A stretch of 64,000 nucleotides of DNA from contig NZ_CP107558.1 of the NCBI RefSeq assembly GCF_026427715.1, forward strand, positions 1,277,001 through 1,341,000, in the 5' to 3' direction. The DNA comes from Methylocystis sp. MJC1 (GTDB taxonomy: Bacteria > Pseudomonadota > Alphaproteobacteria > Rhizobiales > Beijerinckiaceae). Of this stretch, positions 17,478-27,054 are shown piece after piece (the stretch's first letter is position 1; the number at the start of each line of letters is the position of its first letter). A program made the translations under genes and the position numbers. Below the pieces are notes generated by a model. It was not told where the DNA came from. It saw nothing but the letters and a program-made list of their open reading frames with translations, and did not search any database.

Positions 17478-18617
17478 ATGTGGCGAAAGCTCCTTCTCAC
17501 CCTCTTTTTCGTCGCTGGCGGCGCGCCGAGCGGCTCCCTAAGCGCCCTCGGCGCGCCGCAGGCCGCAGCGCCGCCAGTTCGCGACATTCTCCTGTCGCTC
17601 TCCGAGGAGCAGATCCGCGCCGCCGGCATCGAGACGCAGCCGGTCGAAGCCGAAACCGGGGCCGGCGAGATCGTCGTGCCCGGCGTCGTGGCCGTGCCGC
17701 CGCAGCAGCTGCGCGTGGTCGCCGCGCCGGCTGCGGGCCTTGTCGAGACCCTGCTCGTCGCGCCCGACGAGGATGTGAAGGAGGGCGATCCGATCGCGAC
17801 GCTGCGCTCCTCGGAGCTGGTCGAGGCGCAGCGGGCCTTTCTGCACGCGGTGTCCGACGCCGATCTCGCCAATGAGAAGCTGCGCCGCGACGAGCAGCTC
17901 TTCAAGGAGCGCATCATCGCCGAGCGGCGGCTCATCATCACTCGCGCCGAAGCCGTCCAGGCGCGCGGGACATTGGAGGAACGAGGCCAGATCCTCACCC
18001 TTTCCGGCATGAGCGAGGCCGATGTCGCGCAATTGCGCAAGGATCGTAAGCTCGCGAGCGCGCTGCTGGTGCGCGCGCCGATCAGCGGAACCATCCTGCA
18101 GCGGCACGGCACGACCGGCGAGCGCGTGCAGGCCTCGGCGCCGCTCGTCACCATCGCGCGCCTCGACCCCATCTGGGTCAATCTGCAGGCGCCGCTTAGC
18201 CGCGTCGCGGCGCTCGAGAATGTGGACCGCGTGTATCTGCCGTCGGTCGATCTCGTCGGTCGCCTCATTCGAATCGGCCACACCGTCGACCAGGCCACGC
18301 AATCGGTGACGGCGGTGGCGGAGTTCCGCCCCGGTAAAAGCTCCCTGCGGCCGGGGCAGGCGTTGCAGGCCATTCTGCGCGTCAAGGGCGCCGGCGCCTC
18401 GCAATGGCGCGTGCCGGCGGACGCCGTGGCGAGCCATCTCAACCATAGCTGGGTCTTTGTGCGGTCGTCGCAGGGCTTCCGCGCCATGCCGGTGACGCTC
18501 GTCTCCGAGACGCCGCAGTTCGCCTCGGTGCAGGGCGAGCTTGCGGTCGGCCAGCGCGTCGCCGTGCATGGTCTTCTGACGCTCCTCGCCGAACTCGCCA
18601 AGACCGAGAGCCAGTGA
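17478..18617 (+). CDS. RND efflux periplasmic adaptor (HlyD/CzcB-like)
   Basis: Membrane-fusion subunit of a tripartite exporter. From the ATG at 17478 it has about 379 residues: signal peptide (residues 1-27), a lipoyl/barrel-sandwich half with VVAAPAAGLVETLLVAPDED, a helical hairpin (about 115-190), the second lipoyl half LVRAPISGTILQRHGTTGE, and beta-barrel and membrane-proximal domains with WVNLQAPLSRV and FRPGKSSLRPGQAL. No Shine-Dalgarno is obvious at this ATG, so the start is less certain. It is followed after 7 bp by the RND pump, then the outer-membrane channel, forming one operon. Confidence 0.9.
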   Translation: MWRKLLLTLFFVAGGAPSGSLSALGAPQAAAPPVRDILLSLSEEQIRAAGIETQPVEAETGAGEIVVPGVVAVPPQQLRVVAAPAAGLVETLLVAPDEDVKEGDPIATLRSSELVEAQRAFLHAVSDADLANEKLRRDEQLFKERIIAERRLIITRAEAVQARGTLEERGQILTLSGMSEADVAQLRKDRKLASALLVRAPISGTILQRHGTTGERVQASAPLVTIARLDPIWVNLQAPLSRVAALENVDRVYLPSVDLVGRLIRIGHTVDQATQSVTAVAEFRPGKSSLRPGQALQAILRVKGAGASQWRVPADAVASHLNHSWVFVRSSQGFRAMPVTLVSETPQFASVQGELAVGQRVAVHGLLTLLAELAKTESQ

Positions 18618-18624
18618 TGCCGAG

Positions 18625-21600
18625 ATGCTAGAGCGGCTGATCCACTTCTCGCTGCGCCAGCGGCTGATCACCTTCCTCTGCGCGCTCTTTGTCGCCGCCT
18701 GGGGCGCCGTGAGCTATCTGAAGCTCCCGATCGACGCTTTTCCCGACGTCGCGCCCGTGCAGGTGCTTGTCGCGATGCGCGCGCCGGGCCTGACGCCCGA
18801 GGAGCTGGAGGCGCGCGTCACCGCGCCGATCGAGATCGCCGCCAAGGGAATTCCCTCGCTGACGCATATGCGCTCGACGACGCGCTATTCCGTCGCGCTG
18901 ATTACATTCGAATTCGCCGAGGGAACGGATATCTACTGGGCGCGCGCGCAGGTGAACGAGCGCCTCTCGCAAGTCCAGGATCAATTGCCGGCGGGCGCAT
19001 CCGGAGGGCTTGCGCCTATCGTCACGCCGCTCGGCGAGATGCTGATGTTTACCATCGTCGGCGGCGATCTCACGCCGATGGAGCAAAGAAGCCTCTTCGA
19101 CTTCACCCTCCGCCCGGCGATACGCGGCCTGCTCGGCGTCGCCGATCTGAATGTTCTCGGCGGCTATGTGCGCACCTTCGAAGTGGCGCCGTCGCCCTCG
19201 GCCATGGCGGCGCGCGGCGTCACCGTCGAGATGCTGGAATCGGCGCTCAAGGACAATAATAGAAACGATGGCGCGGGCCGCGTGCAGGACGGCGAGGAAG
19301 CGCTGCTGGTGCGCGCCGAGGGCCGATTGCGCTCGCTGGAAGAGATACGCTCTGTCGTGATCGCGGCGCGCCCCAACGGCGTCGTTCGCGTGGGCGACGT
19401 GGCGGAAGTGCGCAACGGCTCCCTGCCGCGCAACGGCGTCGTCAGCCGCAACGGCCAGGACGAGGCAGTCTGGGGATTGGTGCTGGGCCTGCGCGGCGCC
19501 GACGCTCGCACGGTCGTTTCCGGCGTGAAGGCGCGGCTCGCCGAGCTGGCGCCGACGCTGCCCAAGGGCGTGAAGGTCGAGATTTTCTATGATCGCAGCG
19601 AGCTGATCGGCAAAGCTGTCTGGACCGTGCAGAAGGTGCTGATCGAGGCCATTGTTCTGGTGGTGATCCTGCTGGTTCTGTTCCTCGGCAATCTCCGTGC
19701 GGCGCTCGTGGTCTCGGTCATCCTGCCGCTTGCGGCGCTCGCTACTTTCGGCATCATGAAATGGTGGGGGCTTTCGGCCAACATCATGTCGCTCGGCGGC
19801 CTCGCTATCGCCATTGGCCTTCTCGTCGACTGCGCGGTGGTCGTCGTCGAGAATGTCGAGCATCGGCTGTCGGAAGCGCATGACGCGAGCTTCGCCGACC
19901 GCGTGTTCATGACCTTCGAGGCGACGAACGAAGTGGCGACGCCGCTTGTCTCGGGCGTCGTCATCATCGTCACTGTCTTTCTGCCGCTGCTCTCGCTGGA
20001 GGGCCTCGAAGGCCGGCTTTTCGCGCCGGTGGCGCTCACTATCGCCTTCGCCCTGGGCGCGGCGTTGATCCTGTCGCTCACGGTCGTGCCCGCGCTGAGC
20101 GCGACCTTCCTGCGGACCGGCGCGCTCAGCGAGCCTTGGCTCGTTCGCAAAATCGCCGCGGTTTACGAGCCTCTTCTCGAGCGCGCCTTGGCGCGGCCAA
20201 TTGCGGTCGCGGCCATCGTTGTTTGCGGGCTTCTCGTCGCGGGCGTCGCCTATTCGAGGATCGGCCAGACATTCATGCCGGTGATGGACGAGGGAACGCC
20301 CGTCATCACGATACGCAAGCATCCGACGATCAGCGTCGCCGTCGCGGCGGAAACCGACCGGCGCATCCAGCGCGAGATCATGGCGAAAGTGCCGGAGGTG
20401 AAAGGCATGATGGCCCGCGCCGGCGCCGATGAGCTCGGCATCGATCCGGTGGGCCTCAACGAGACGGATAATTTCCTCACCCTTGCGCCGCAGAACGAAT
20501 GGCGCGGGCATGGCATGGAATGGCTCCTCGGCGAGATCAGGTCTGTCCTCGACGGCATCCCCGGCATTTCCTACGCCTTCTCGCAGCCGATCGACATGCG
20601 CGTGCAGGAAATGATCATCGGCGCGCGCGGCGATGTCGTCGTGAAGATTTTCGGCGACGACATCAGCGAATTGAACCGCCTCGCGCGCGATGTCGCGACG
20701 GAGCTGAAGAAGATCCCCGGCGCTCGCGACGTCTTCGGCCTGCAGAATGACGGCATGCGTTATCTGACGGCGCGCGTCGACAGGCTGGCGGCAGGGCGCT
20801 TCGGCCTCAACGCCAGCGATATTCAGGACGCCTTGCGCGTCTGGGTCGACGGCCAGCAGGTCGGCATCGTGCTCGAAGGGCCGATCCGCACGCCGCTTGT
20901 CGTGCGCGGCTCCGAAACCTCGCGGCGCTCCTCTGTGGATTTCGCGCGCCTGCCGATGGTGTCGAAGGACGGGAAAGTCGTCGAACTGTCCCAGCTCGCC
21001 GATGTGAAGGTCGAGAACGGGCCTATTCAGGTCATTCGCGAGAGTGGCCGGCGTTTCGCAACTGTGCTCGCCAATGTCGAGGGACGCGATCTCGTCGGTT
21101 TTGTCGACGACGCCAAAGCGGCAGTGGCGCATCATGTGACGACGCCGAAGGGCTACAGCTACCAATGGGGCGGGCAGTTCGAGAACCAGCAGCGCGCCTC
21201 CGCGCGCCTTGCGATCGTCGTGCCCATCGCGCTCGCTTTGATCTTCCTGCTGCTCTACTTCACCTTCAATTCCGCGCTGCAGGCGACGCTGGTTTTCTGC
21301 AATGTGCCTTTCGCGGCGATCGGCGGCATTCTCGCGCTTTGGCTCTCGGGCGAGTTTCTCTCCGTGCCGGCGTCGGTCGGCTTCATCGCGCTCATTGGCA
21401 TTGCCGTGCTGAACGGCGTGGTGCTCATCTCTTACATCAACAAGCTGATGGCCGAGGGCGTCGGCGCGACGCGCGAAGCCGTGATCGAGGGCGCGCGTCG
21501 CCGCATGCGGCCGGTGATGCTCACCGCGACGATCGCCGCTTTTGGCCTCATTCCCTTCCTCTTCGCGACGGGCCCGGGCGCCGAGATCCAGCGGCCGCTG

Positions 21601-21741
21601 GCGATCGTCGTCATCGGCGGCCTCATTTCCGCGACGACGCTGACGCTCATCTTGCTGCCGATCCTTTACGACCGCGCCATGAGCTGGCGCTTGCGCACGA
21701 AGTGCAACACCATCGCCGTGCAAAGAATGGCTTCGCAATGA
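18625..21741 (+). CDS. Heavy-metal-type RND efflux pump (CzcA/CusA family)
   Basis: Inner-membrane proton-driven pump of 1038 residues with 12 predicted transmembrane helices and two large periplasmic loops. N-terminus RLITFLCALFVAAWGAVSYL and the LPIDAFPDVAPVQV segment are family hallmarks. The TM4 proton-relay motif reads AIAIGLLVDCAVVVVEN with D402 and E409; the first aspartate of the CzcA (divalent) motif is A396 here, as in CusA-type pumps. The CusA methionines near the substrate cleft are not obvious, so the substrate cannot be named. The stop overlaps the ATG of the channel gene. Confidence 0.93.
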   Translation: MLERLIHFSLRQRLITFLCALFVAAWGAVSYLKLPIDAFPDVAPVQVLVAMRAPGLTPEELEARVTAPIEIAAKGIPSLTHMRSTTRYSVALITFEFAEGTDIYWARAQVNERLSQVQDQLPAGASGGLAPIVTPLGEMLMFTIVGGDLTPMEQRSLFDFTLRPAIRGLLGVADLNVLGGYVRTFEVAPSPSAMAARGVTVEMLESALKDNNRNDGAGRVQDGEEALLVRAEGRLRSLEEIRSVVIAARPNGVVRVGDVAEVRNGSLPRNGVVSRNGQDEAVWGLVLGLRGADARTVVSGVKARLAELAPTLPKGVKVEIFYDRSELIGKAVWTVQKVLIEAIVLVVILLVLFLGNLRAALVVSVILPLAALATFGIMKWWGLSANIMSLGGLAIAIGLLVDCAVVVVENVEHRLSEAHDASFADRVFMTFEATNEVATPLVSGVVIIVTVFLPLLSLEGLEGRLFAPVALTIAFALGAALILSLTVVPALSATFLRTGALSEPWLVRKIAAVYEPLLERALARPIAVAAIVVCGLLVAGVAYSRIGQTFMPVMDEGTPVITIRKHPTISVAVAAETDRRIQREIMAKVPEVKGMMARAGADELGIDPVGLNETDNFLTLAPQNEWRGHGMEWLLGEIRSVLDGIPGISYAFSQPIDMRVQEMIIGARGDVVVKIFGDDISELNRLARDVATELKKIPGARDVFGLQNDGMRYLTARVDRLAAGRFGLNASDIQDALRVWVDGQQVGIVLEGPIRTPLVVRGSETSRRSSVDFARLPMVSKDGKVVELSQLADVKVENGPIQVIRESGRRFATVLANVEGRDLVGFVDDAKAAVAHHVTTPKGYSYQWGGQFENQQRASARLAIVVPIALALIFLLLYFTFNSALQATLVFCNVPFAAIGGILALWLSGEFLSVPASVGFIALIGIAVLNGVVLISYINKLMAEGVGATREAVIEGARRRMRPVMLTATIAAFGLIPFLFATGPGAEIQRPLAIVVIGGLISATTLTLILLPILYDRAMSWRLRTKCNTIAVQRMASQ

Positions 21742-23039
21742 CTGGCGCGCCGCTTCTCGCCGCTTTGATTCTCGCGCTCGCGGGGCCGGCTTTCGCCGCG
21801 CCGCAGTCGCGCGGCGAAGTGACGGCGAGAAGCAGCGACGGCGCCAGCCAAAAGAAGACCAAGAAGCCGCTCGGCCATGCGCTGATGCGTCATCTCGACA
21901 TGGCTGTGGCGATCGACGCGCAGAGCAGGGCGCTTGAAGCCCAATCCGGCGCGGTCTCGGCGCGCTATGCGACGACGCGCTCGATCTCGCCCGGCTCGCC
22001 CTATGTCGGCGGAACGCAGCGGAACGCCGTCGCCGGCAATCTGCGCAACTATAATGAGACGGAGGTCGAAGCGGGACTGCCTCTCTGGCTGCCGGGCCAG
22101 CGCGACGCCATGGAGGCGACCGTGTCGAGCGGTGTCATAGAAATTGGGGAAAAAATCGCGCTGCGTCGCCTCGATGTCGCAGGGCTTTTGCGTGACGCCT
22201 GGTGGAATGCGCAGCGAACGGCGCGAGAGGCGACAGTGGCCCGCAACCGCGTCGCGACGGCGCGCGAGATCGGCGCGGACATGACCCGGCGCGTGGAGCT
22301 TGGCGAAGCGGCGCAAGCCGACGCCTTGCTGGCGAAAAACGAATTGCTCGCCGCCGAGACGGAGCTCGCGCAGGCGGAAGGCGCCGAAAAAGTCGCGCGC
22401 GTGAATTATGCGGCGCTCACCGGCGGCGCGGGGCCGGACGGCGCGCTCGAATCGATCAAGCCCGCGGCCGATATCGAAGATCATCCGGCGCTACGCACGC
22501 CGCTCGCCGCGCTGCGACGCGCCGAGGCGCAATTGCGCCTCGTCGACGCCACGCCGATCGACAATCCGGATGTCGGCGTTTTCGGCCGTCAGGAGCACAA
22601 TCGGCAATATTCGACCGACCCGTCGCAGTCGGTGACCGATCAACGCACGGACGCAACCACTGTCGGCGTGCGTATTCGCATCCCGCTCCCGACCGAAGGC
22701 CGGCAGGCGCCGCGCCAGGCCGAGGCGCTCGCCGAAATGACGCGGGCGCAGGCCGAATATGAAAAGGCCAAGCGCGTCGTTCTTGCCGATATAAAAGCGG
22801 CGCGCGCCAATCTCGCCGCCGCGCAGAAGGCCGCAGGCCTCGCCGACAAGCGGCTTACGGTCGCCAATGAGCAGTTCGAGCTGTCGCGCAAATCCTTCGC
22901 GCTCGGCGAGATCAGCGCCTTCGATCTCTATCGCGTGCGGCAATTGCAGTTGGACGCGCAGCGTGCGCAAGCCAGCGCCTCGGTGAATGTGGGCGCGGCG
23001 GTGTCGCGGGTAAATCAGGCGCAGGGGTATGCGCCGTGA
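21738..23039 (+). CDS. TolC-family outer-membrane efflux channel
   Basis: Third component of the RND exporter. The ATG at 21738 overlaps the pump stop (ATGA). A signal peptide of about 20 residues ends at PAFA-AP. The rest, about 430 residues, is two repeats of long amphipathic helices and strands typical of the OEP fold, for example AAETELAQAEGAEKVARVNY and FELSRKSFALGEISAFDLYR near the C-terminus. The first portion (QSRGEV...KKTKK) is shorter and more basic than usual. No metal-binding regulator (CzcRS, CusRS, MerR) is adjacent. Confidence 0.9.
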   Translation: MTGAPLLAALILALAGPAFAAPQSRGEVTARSSDGASQKKTKKPLGHALMRHLDMAVAIDAQSRALEAQSGAVSARYATTRSISPGSPYVGGTQRNAVAGNLRNYNETEVEAGLPLWLPGQRDAMEATVSSGVIEIGEKIALRRLDVAGLLRDAWWNAQRTAREATVARNRVATAREIGADMTRRVELGEAAQADALLAKNELLAAETELAQAEGAEKVARVNYAALTGGAGPDGALESIKPAADIEDHPALRTPLAALRRAEAQLRLVDATPIDNPDVGVFGRQEHNRQYSTDPSQSVTDQRTDATTVGVRIRIPLPTEGRQAPRQAEALAEMTRAQAEYEKAKRVVLADIKAARANLAAAQKAAGLADKRLTVANEQFELSRKSFALGEISAFDLYRVRQLQLDAQRAQASASVNVGAAVSRVNQAQGYAP

Positions 23040-23056
23040 GTTTGTGTGAGTGATGA

Positions 23057-23141
23057 CCGTCATTGCGAGCGGAGCGAAGCAATCCAGGGTCGCACCGCTG
23101 CTCTGGATTGCTTCGTGGGCTTCGCCTCCTCGCAATGACGG
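23057..23141. repeat. Palindromic intergenic repeat, family A (copy 2)
   Basis: CCGTCATTGCGAG ... CTCGCAATGACGG ends, with AAGCAATCCAG / CTGGATTGCTT as internal arms. Located between the convergent stops of the efflux operon and the heme-motif protein. Confidence 0.85.
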
Positions 23142-23145
23142 TTGC

Positions 23146-24606
23146 TTACGGCTTCGCCAATCCGTTGGCGTTGATGAAATCCACCACTGCCGCCGTTTCG
23201 GACGCGGCGCGCCGTGTCGCTGTCGCCTCTAGTTTGCCGGGACGCAGGAAGGACGGGAACCAGCCGAAATTGCGCACGTTCCATTTCTCCTGCGGCAGCA
23301 CGGCCGGATCGACGCCGGGGATCTTTGCGTTTTTCAGAAGGTCCATCGTGCGGCGCGTATCCGTGTGGCAGCTCACGCAATCGGTGTTGAAGAAATGGCT
23401 GCGGGCAGGATCGGCGACGAGATCGACCGTATCTTGAATTTTCTTGATCGTCGCAGGGTTGGAAATCTTGGCGTCGCCGAGGTCGAAGAGCTCGGCTGTC
23501 GCAAGGCCCTTGCGTTGCGCCACCGGCAGAGCCGCCTCGCCCTCCGGCAAAGCAGCGTTCTTGCAGGTGATGGGATTGAGGTTGTTGGGCGCCGGCGTCG
23601 GGATCACTTGATGCGGCTTTTCGAGCACCGCGAGAGCTTCGGCGAACTGCTTGCCGTCGAGCGCCGGCCCGCGCACCGGAATGAAGCCGCCGTTGGGCAG
23701 CGAGGGAACGACGCCCGGCCCGACCGGCGACATGGCAAGGAAAACCCAGGGCTCCGGCCCATTGTCGGCGAGCCCCATCACCGCCATGGCGCTGAGCTTC
23801 GCGCCCGTGAGATGGCGCTCGAGCACGGTCACCAGCGCGTCGCGAAGCGACTTGGCCGTGCGCCGATCGGCAAGGCCCGGATGCACGCCGAGCAGCTTGC
23901 CCTGCGTCGTGATCGCCGCGCCGCCAAAGCGGCCGTTCGCCAGATCGTCGCGCAGACCCGCAAAGTCGCGCGCGATTTTTTTGAAGGCGTCCGTGTCTGG
24001 CTTGACGCGCGGCAGGCAGCCCTGTTCGGCCGGCGCGTCGGCTCCGGCCGCGAAAGTGTAGACAAGATGCGCAGTGACGTCGTGGACCTTCACGGCGCCC
24101 TTGGCTTGCGTCGTCACTGGCTGAAGGATGAAGCGCACTTGCGGCGACTGTCCAAATTGCGCGATGACGTCGTTCGTCAGACCCGGCGCGCCTGGATCGA
24201 TGCGCAAACCCGCGACGCGCCAGACTTTGATGTCATGCGCCTCTTTGGGCAATTGCAGATGATGGCTTCCGATCTGCGTCGATGGGCCATCGGCGTTGGC
24301 GAGGAATTGTGCGAAGGCGCTCGCGGGCCATATGGCTTCGCGTTTCGACGCGTCCTTGGGATCGGGCGCGGTCAGATCCGCGATCGCAATGGTGTTTGCG
24401 AGATCCGCGCTGTTCTTGGGCGGCGGAAAGAGCCACGAGACGTCGTCCGCTGAGAGCGGCGCGCCAGGCGATGTTGCTGAAAGCGCTAGCGCCGGATGCG
24501 CATGGCGCAGCTTGGCTGCAAGAGTGGGCGTGGAGGCCGCTGCCGCAAGCGCGATCACCGAACAAGCAACGCAAGCACGAAAGCCGTGAAAATGATTGGA
24601 ATGCAT
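23146..24606 (-). CDS. Exported protein of unknown function with one CxxCH heme motif
   Basis: 486 residues with a signal peptide (about 1-31, ending TPTLAA) and a single CVSCH at 410-414 followed by TDTRR. The 370 residues before it contain no fold I recognise; there are conserved-looking pieces such as WPASAFAQFLANADG and GLPNGGFIPVRGP-like turns. Only the last 110 residues resemble a small cytochrome c domain, and a distal methionine is not obvious (a candidate is M417+6 in RRTMDLLK). It may be a periplasmic heme protein fused to a large sensor or enzyme part. It is not in an operon. Confidence 0.8.
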   Translation of the reverse strand: MHSNHFHGFRACVACSVIALAAAASTPTLAAKLRHAHPALALSATSPGAPLSADDVSWLFPPPKNSADLANTIAIADLTAPDPKDASKREAIWPASAFAQFLANADGPSTQIGSHHLQLPKEAHDIKVWRVAGLRIDPGAPGLTNDVIAQFGQSPQVRFILQPVTTQAKGAVKVHDVTAHLVYTFAAGADAPAEQGCLPRVKPDTDAFKKIARDFAGLRDDLANGRFGGAAITTQGKLLGVHPGLADRRTAKSLRDALVTVLERHLTGAKLSAMAVMGLADNGPEPWVFLAMSPVGPGVVPSLPNGGFIPVRGPALDGKQFAEALAVLEKPHQVIPTPAPNNLNPITCKNAALPEGEAALPVAQRKGLATAELFDLGDAKISNPATIKKIQDTVDLVADPARSHFFNTDCVSCHTDTRRTMDLLKNAKIPGVDPAVLPQEKWNVRNFGWFPSFLRPGKLEATATRRAASETAAVVDFINANGLAKP

Positions 24607-24742
24607 CCTTCGCCTCGCCGTAAAATTTCGAAATAGGCGCCGCGAGAGTCAGGCTAATCCGATTGCGCCGATACAGGCAAGAGATATGGCGCTGCGGCGC
24701 GAGTGGATAAGCTCGGCCGTGACGAGGAAGGGCGTCGGCGCA

Positions 24743-25615
24743 TCAGCTTTGCTTGTTCAAGAACTGCATCACCCGTTCGATTGTCGGTTGATCGAGCAGC
24801 AATGGGGCATGGCCCTGGCCGGGGACGGTATGACGTTCCAGCTGCGGCGCGCGTCGCGCCATCTCGTCCAAGGTCTCGACGGAAAGAATGTTCGATTTCT
24901 CGCCGCGCAGCGCGAGAATCGGGACGTTGGCGAGCGCCGCGAAGTGCTCCCATAAATTCTCGACGTCGCATTCGGCCGTGATGTCGTCGAGCGTATGGGC
25001 CAGCTCGGGATCGTAGCGCAGCGCGATCTTGCCGTCCTTTTCTTCGAAGGTCTGGCGGGCGAAGATTTCCCACTGCTCGGGCGTGATCGCGGGGAAGACC
25101 GCGCTTGCGGTCAGGCGCATCAGCGCGGCGGCGTCGCTCATTTTTTGGAGCGGCGGCATCTTACCGACATAGCCCTTGATCAGCAGCAAGCCGCTCTTCT
25201 CGATCACCGGGCCGATGTCGTTCAATACCGCCGCGCGGATCAGCCCCGGCCGGGCGCGCGCGATGCGCATCGCATGAAGCCCGCCGCGCGACGTGCCGAA
25301 GAAGACGGCCTCCGTGACGCCGGCGTCAGCGAGAACGGCGAAAATATCGTCTTCTTCCACGTCTGGCGCGTAATGGCGCCAGTCCTTGTCCCATTCGGAG
25401 CGTCCGCGTCCGCGGTAGTCGAGCGCGAGCACGCGCCGGCCGGATTGCTGCGCGGCTTGCGCCGCGAGGAAAAAATCATTGGCCGTGCGGGCGAGGCCCG
25501 GCAGGCACACGAGCGGCAGGCGCGTCGCATCCGGGCAGGGGTAATCGAGATAATGCAGGCGCAGGCCGTCGCGGGCGAGAATGAATCGGTTTTCGGGGGC
25601 TAAGGTCGAGCTCAC
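24743..25615 (-). CDS. Alpha/beta hydrolase
   Basis: 290-residue cytoplasmic hydrolase with the usual order: oxyanion HG-like segment CLPGLART near 37-44, nucleophile elbow GTSRGG with S109, and catalytic histidine H269 in PGQGHAPLLLD. LDYRGRGRSEWD is typical of the haloalkane-dehalogenase/epoxide-hydrolase-like group. A substrate cannot be inferred. The ATG at 25615 is divergent from accA. No neighbour suggests a pathway. Confidence 0.88.
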   Translation of the reverse strand: MSSTLAPENRFILARDGLRLHYLDYPCPDATRLPLVCLPGLARTANDFFLAAQAAQQSGRRVLALDYRGRGRSEWDKDWRHYAPDVEEDDIFAVLADAGVTEAVFFGTSRGGLHAMRIARARPGLIRAAVLNDIGPVIEKSGLLLIKGYVGKMPPLQKMSDAAALMRLTASAVFPAITPEQWEIFARQTFEEKDGKIALRYDPELAHTLDDITAECDVENLWEHFAALANVPILALRGEKSNILSVETLDEMARRAPQLERHTVPGQGHAPLLLDQPTIERVMQFLNKQS

Positions 25616-25831
25616 GCAATTGCTCCATCTGTCGGAAGCCTTCTACCGCGCGGGGCGGAGCGAGCCAAACGCAGCTTTTGCGCGATGTTGGGCTCTCGGG
25701 CGCGAAAAGTAAGCGGCGCTTGCTGCGGATTGTTGAGCTTTCTTGACTTCCCGCGCCGATGCGGCGAGTTTGCGCGCGCCCGAGAGGCCGCCGGGCGCGA
25801 GACTTATAATTGGCAGGAAATACAATCGCCC

Positions 25832-26797
25832 ATGCGCTCCTATCTCGACTTCGAAAAGCCCGTCGCCGAACTCGAAACCAAGGTGGAGGAATTGCGCGCG
25901 CTGGCTGAGAACGGCGAGGGCGTCTCGATCACGGAGGAGCTCAGCAAGCTCGAGGCGAAGGCGGCGAAGGCGCTCGCCGATCTCTATGCGGTGCTGACCC
26001 CCTGGCAGAAGATTCAAGTCGCGCGCCATCCGCAGCGGCCGCATTTCTCGGATTACGTCAAGCAGCTCATCTCCGAGTTCACGCCCCTTGCGGGCGACAG
26101 ACTGTTTGGCGAGGACTTCGCCATTGTCGGAGGTTTCGGCCGTTTCAAAGGCGAGCCCGTCTGCGTCATCGGCCAGGAGAAAGGCTCCGACACGGCGAGC
26201 CGGCTCAAGCATAATTTCGGCATGGCGCGGCCCGAGGGCTATCGCAAGGCCGTACGGCTCATGGAGCTTGCCGATCGCTTTGGACTGCCGGTGATTTCGC
26301 TGGTCGATACGGCCGGCGCCTTTCCGGGGATCGACGCCGAGGAGCGCGGCCAGGCCGAGGCGATTGCCCGCTCCACCGACGTGTCGCTGTCGCTGGGCGT
26401 GCCCAATGTGGCGGTTGTCGTCGGCGAGGGCGGCTCCGGCGGCGCGATCGCCATTGCAGCCGCCAATAAGGTTCTGATGCTGGAGCACGCGGTTTATACG
26501 GTCGCCTCGCCCGAGGCTTCGGCCTCGATCCTGTGGCGGGATTCCGGCAAGGCGCAGGAAGCCGCGACCAGCATGAAGATCACCGCGCAGGATCTGCTCA
26601 AATTCGGCATCATCGACCTCATCGTCGCCGAGCCTGCGGGTGGCGCGCATCGCGATCCCGCCGCCGCCATCGCCGCCGTGGGCGAAGCCATCTGGTCGGA
26701 GCTTTCCCGCTTGACCAATCTCTCGCGCGAGCAGCTGCGCGCCGCGCGCGCCGAGAAATTCCTTAACATGGGCCGCAAGATCGAGGCGAAAGGTTAA
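25832..26797 (+). CDS. accA: Acetyl-CoA carboxylase carboxyltransferase, alpha subunit
   Basis: Subunit of the enzyme that transfers the carboxyl group from biotin to acetyl-CoA, the first step of fatty-acid synthesis. From the ATG at 25832, preceded by AGGAAA, it has 321 residues. Typical segments: opening MRSYLDFEKPVAELE, TPWQKIQVARHPQRPH near 62, and the core GEGGSGGAIAIAAANKV plus YTVASPEASASILW. The frame is open upstream to 25685 without family similarity. accD and accBC are not in the window. Confidence 0.97.
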   Translation: MRSYLDFEKPVAELETKVEELRALAENGEGVSITEELSKLEAKAAKALADLYAVLTPWQKIQVARHPQRPHFSDYVKQLISEFTPLAGDRLFGEDFAIVGGFGRFKGEPVCVIGQEKGSDTASRLKHNFGMARPEGYRKAVRLMELADRFGLPVISLVDTAGAFPGIDAEERGQAEAIARSTDVSLSLGVPNVAVVVGEGGSGGAIAIAAANKVLMLEHAVYTVASPEASASILWRDSGKAQEAATSMKITAQDLLKFGIIDLIVAEPAGGAHRDPAAAIAAVGEAIWSELSRLTNLSREQLRAARAEKFLNMGRKIEAKG

Positions 26798-27054
26798 GGT
26801 AAATAGATCGAATTGCCGGCTTCGCCTAAGGCGGCAAGGGGGTTGGACACTTTCTCGTCCCATTCTGCTCGTTAGCTTTCGGGGCGGGCGAGAAGAGTCT
26901 GGCCTGGTAAGAATCGGGTTACCCAACGCAGCGTAAGCATGGGGCAGTTGCGTATTTGGACCGCGCGCCTTCGGGCTCGCATTGGCCTGGCGGGCCCGCT
27001 GGCTCGCGGCCGACAAAATGCGCGGGCGCCGGGGCGCTGAGGGGAGCTGAGCGC

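Noticed and set aside
18628..21738. A 1036-codon open frame on the minus strand, antisense to the RND pump gene
   Set aside because: It is the mirror of a real coding sequence in GC-rich DNA; its translation is Arg/Asp/His-rich with no signal, domain or ribosome site.
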